Source: an uncultured bacterium
Lineage (GTDB): Bacteria; Actinomycetota; Coriobacteriia; Coriobacteriales; Coriobacteriaceae
Direction of reading: 5' to 3'
Assembly (NCBI GenBank): GCA_905215095.1
Contig: CAJMOL010000069.1
Span: 1 to 7,561, forward strand
DNA length: 7,561 nucleotides
Shown here: piece after piece, positions 5,832 through 7,561 of the stretch
How the letters are laid out: each line of letters starts with the position of its first letter
Numbering within the stretch: position 1 is the stretch's first letter
Made by a program: the position numbers and the translations under genes
The notes under the pieces: generated by a model
What the model was told of the DNA's origin: nothing
The model's input: only the letters and a program-made list of their open reading frames with translations
Database searches by the model: none

Positions 5832-7561
5832 TCATTCACCTCCTTCGTATGTATCGAGGTATTCCTGCTTGAGCGTCTGCGAGGACGACTTGATCTTTTC
5901 CACGAGCGTGCCGGCCTCGATGAAGTAGAACGAGTTGGTGAGGTCTGCCAGGTCGTCGAGTAGATGGCTTGAAATGAGCACGCTGCGTCCCCGCGCCACC
6001 TCGCTGCGCATCGCGTCGCAGGAGGTTTTCCGTTTTCCCGGATCGAGGCCGTTCAGCGGTTCATCGAGGATGAGGTACGGGCAATCGGTCGCTATCGCCA
6101 TGGCAAGCTTTACCTGCTGCTTCATTCCTGTCGAGAGTTTACGGGTCGGCTTGTCGAGATATGGGGAGATTCCGAGGGAGTTGCAGAGCGAGTCGATGTC
6201 GGCGGCTGATTTCCACGCCTCCCTAACGAAAGAGAGGTGCTCGAGGGCCGATAGCGTGGGGTAGAGATCCGCGCTGCCCGAAGAGCTCAGATAGACGAGT
6301 TCTGCGAATTCGGCTGATCGGCGTTGGCAGATTCCGTCTGCCACCAGGCTTCCCGAGCGGATGCGGGTGGGAAATTGGCCCGATAGCGCTTCAAGAAGGG
6401 TGGTTTTCCCCGAGCCGTTGGGAGCGACGAGGCCCGCCGCCGTCCCCGGGCCCAGGAAAAGCGATCCGATTGAAAGTACCGTCGTGCTCCCGTATCCCAC
6501 GCTCGCGTCTAGAAGCTCGAGCCCATGGTGCTTTTTAGCGGGTCCAGCCTGTTTGGGCGAACGTGCCGCAACGGCGCCGACCGCAAAAAGGACCGCGACG
6601 TATATCAGTGCCACGGCAAGCATCGATGCGCTGCCTGAACCGGAGCCAATGAATTCCGTCGGGAAGCATCCCACGTAGCCCGTTGCCTCGATAGGCGAGA
6701 ACACGGCCAGCGGCAGGAGCCCGAGCACGGCATTATGCCCTAGTGCCGAATCGGACAGTAACGGGAATGCCGGGGCCGCGACAAGCAGCGCGGAGGCAAG
6801 GGGGCCCGCGAAGACGCGCCTCGTTGCGGTCGATAGGACGACGGAGCAAACGGATATCAAGGTTCCGCCCGCAAGCAGCGCGAGAAGCAGGGTCGTGAAG
6901 ACGTCTCCCGCGGTCGTGGTGGCAAGCACGCCGTCATGGAAGAAGGCGATCGGGTACCCAATTTGCCCGAAGCCGTTTAGGACCAAGGCGTAAATGCCCC
7001 CGGGTGCGAGGCCGGCGAGGAGCATCGCGGTCCCCGCGGCGATTATCGAAAACACGATCTGGATAAGGCGCCGGAATTTGGGCACGGGCGCCTTCGCCGC
7101 CAGGGTCCCGGGCCTTGTGGCGCCGAGCACGAGTATCGACGAGAGAAGGAAGGGGATGAAGGGAAGGAAAGACGGCGCCTGGGCAATGGCGTAAGGCAGG
7201 AAGGAAAGGAATGGCAGGTCGTTTGCGGAGGCCGGGATATCCGTGATGCCGCAGCTGCTCAGGGCACGGCAATATGCGAGCGCTGCGTCATTGGTCTCTT
7301 GGTCTCCCACGATGGACCCGGATTGGAAGCCTTCGTCCATGAGCGCGTAGTAGCTCTCGGCAGAATCGAGAAAGGCGGCGTCGGTTTGAGCGGCGAGGGC
7401 GGCGTTCGCGTATCTTGCAAGCTCCGCGTCAGCTTGCTGCTCTGGCGATAGGTCTGTGCCGTTGGCTTGGGGTGCGCGCGTATTGAATGCGTCGACAAAG
7501 CCCTGCATGCCCTGCTTCATAAAGAAGGGCCCGTAGATGGGTGAATTGAACGCAATGGGGA
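5832..7561 (-). CDS. Fused ABC-2-type permease/ATPase transporter (5' end outside window)
   Basis: The frame is open through the window edge upstream of the Met at 7520 (IAFNSPIYGPFF precedes it), so the start and probably a first membrane helix are missing. Numbering from that Met: about 100 polar residues form a likely external loop; hydrophobic segments lie near 107-135, 152-180, 207-232, 237-257, 262-277 and 299-319; a basic linker leads to a C-terminal ABC ATPase at 333-545. The ATPase has Walker A APNGSGKTT (366-374), signature LSTGM (462-466), Walker B YLILDEP (482-488), D-loop GLDP and H-loop His 519. The first Walker A Gly is Ala, and the usual Q-loop Gln is missing (YLSSSGSADLYP). 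One chain carries both domains, so the transporter probably dimerises. Likely role: export of, or protection from, a peptide or drug, perhaps the small secreted protein encoded just downstream; the substrate is inferred. Confidence 0.85.
   Translation of the reverse strand, partial: PIAFNSPIYGPFFMKQGMQGFVDAFNTRAPQANGTDLSPEQQADAELARYANAALAAQTDAAFLDSAESYYALMDEGFQSGSIVGDQETNDAALAYCRALSSCGITDIPASANDLPFLSFLPYAIAQAPSFLPFIPFLLSSILVLGATRPGTLAAKAPVPKFRRLIQIVFSIIAAGTAMLLAGLAPGGIYALVLNGFGQIGYPIAFFHDGVLATTTAGDVFTTLLLALLAGGTLISVCSVVLSTATRRVFAGPLASALLVAAPAFPLLSDSALGHNAVLGLLPLAVFSPIEATGYVGCFPTEFIGSGSGSASMLAVALIYVAVLFAVGAVAARSPKQAGPAKKHHGLELLDASVGYGSTTVLSIGSLFLGPGTAAGLVAPNGSGKTTLLEALSGQFPTRIRSGSLVADGICQRRSAEFAELVYLSSSGSADLYPTLSALEHLSFVREAWKSAADIDSLCNSLGISPYLDKPTRKLSTGMKQQVKLAMAIATDCPYLILDEPLNGLDPGKRKTSCDAMRSEVARGRSVLISSHLLDDLADLTNSFYFIEAGTLVEKIKSSSQTLKQEYLDTYEGGE
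5836..5845 (-). promoter_or_regulatory. Perfect ten-base Shine-Dalgarno inside the transporter gene end
   Basis: AAGGAGGTGA (5845-5836) is a full complement of the usual 16S rRNA 3' end. It is formed by the last codons (E-G-G-E) and the stop of the transporter gene and is well spaced from ATG 5830. It implies very strong, possibly coupled, translation of the small secreted protein. Confidence 0.85.

Noticed and set aside
5828..5839. GTG start for the small secreted protein at 5839
   Set aside because: The GTG is part of the Shine-Dalgarno sequence itself; ATG 5830 has ideal spacing.

Overview
The window looks like chromosomal DNA of a host-associated Gram-positive actinobacterium, most likely a member of the Coriobacteriia (Collinsella/Olsenella/Atopobium relatives). 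The basis is the high-GC codon use, a wall-anchored coiled-coil protein with a CAP (SCP/PR-1-like) domain and an LAQTG sorting motif, and a DUF4143-type ATPase. The genus is inferred from protein style; there is no marker gene.

Left part (1-3268, minus strand): one very large secreted surface protein, open from its ATG at 3268 to the window edge. It has a long signal peptide, an Ala/Lys/Asp/Gln-rich coiled coil, a CAP domain, a second coiled coil, and an LAQTG motif followed by the start of a membrane anchor. Only the last few residues are missing. The long open frames on the opposite strand here are composition artefacts.

Middle part (3269-5480): a small patchwork island. It opens with a divergent promoter region built on a 13-bp perfect inverted repeat, next to a small XRE/HTH regulator gene broken by a one-base frameshift. 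Then come four direct repeats with an exact 23-bp period, placed just upstream of, and running into, the promoter of an intact 421-residue AAA/DUF4143 ATPase. A 17-bp perfect hairpin follows. After it, on the minus strand, lies a decayed fragment resembling a conjugation/mobilisation accessory protein, with an internal stop. A dead regulator, a mobilisation-like scar and a standalone DUF4143 ATPase suggest an accessory, transferred locus between two cell-envelope loci.

Right part (5437-7561, minus strand): the end of an operon. An ABC-2-type transporter with permease and ATPase fused in one chain (start outside the window) is followed, one base after its stop, by a small secreted protein of 114 residues. 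The transporter's last codons form a perfect ten-base Shine-Dalgarno sequence for that small gene, and the operon ends in a strong intrinsic terminator. Such a coupled pair fits an exported peptide (bacteriocin-like or signalling) with its own transporter or immunity pump, but no known family was recognised for the small protein.
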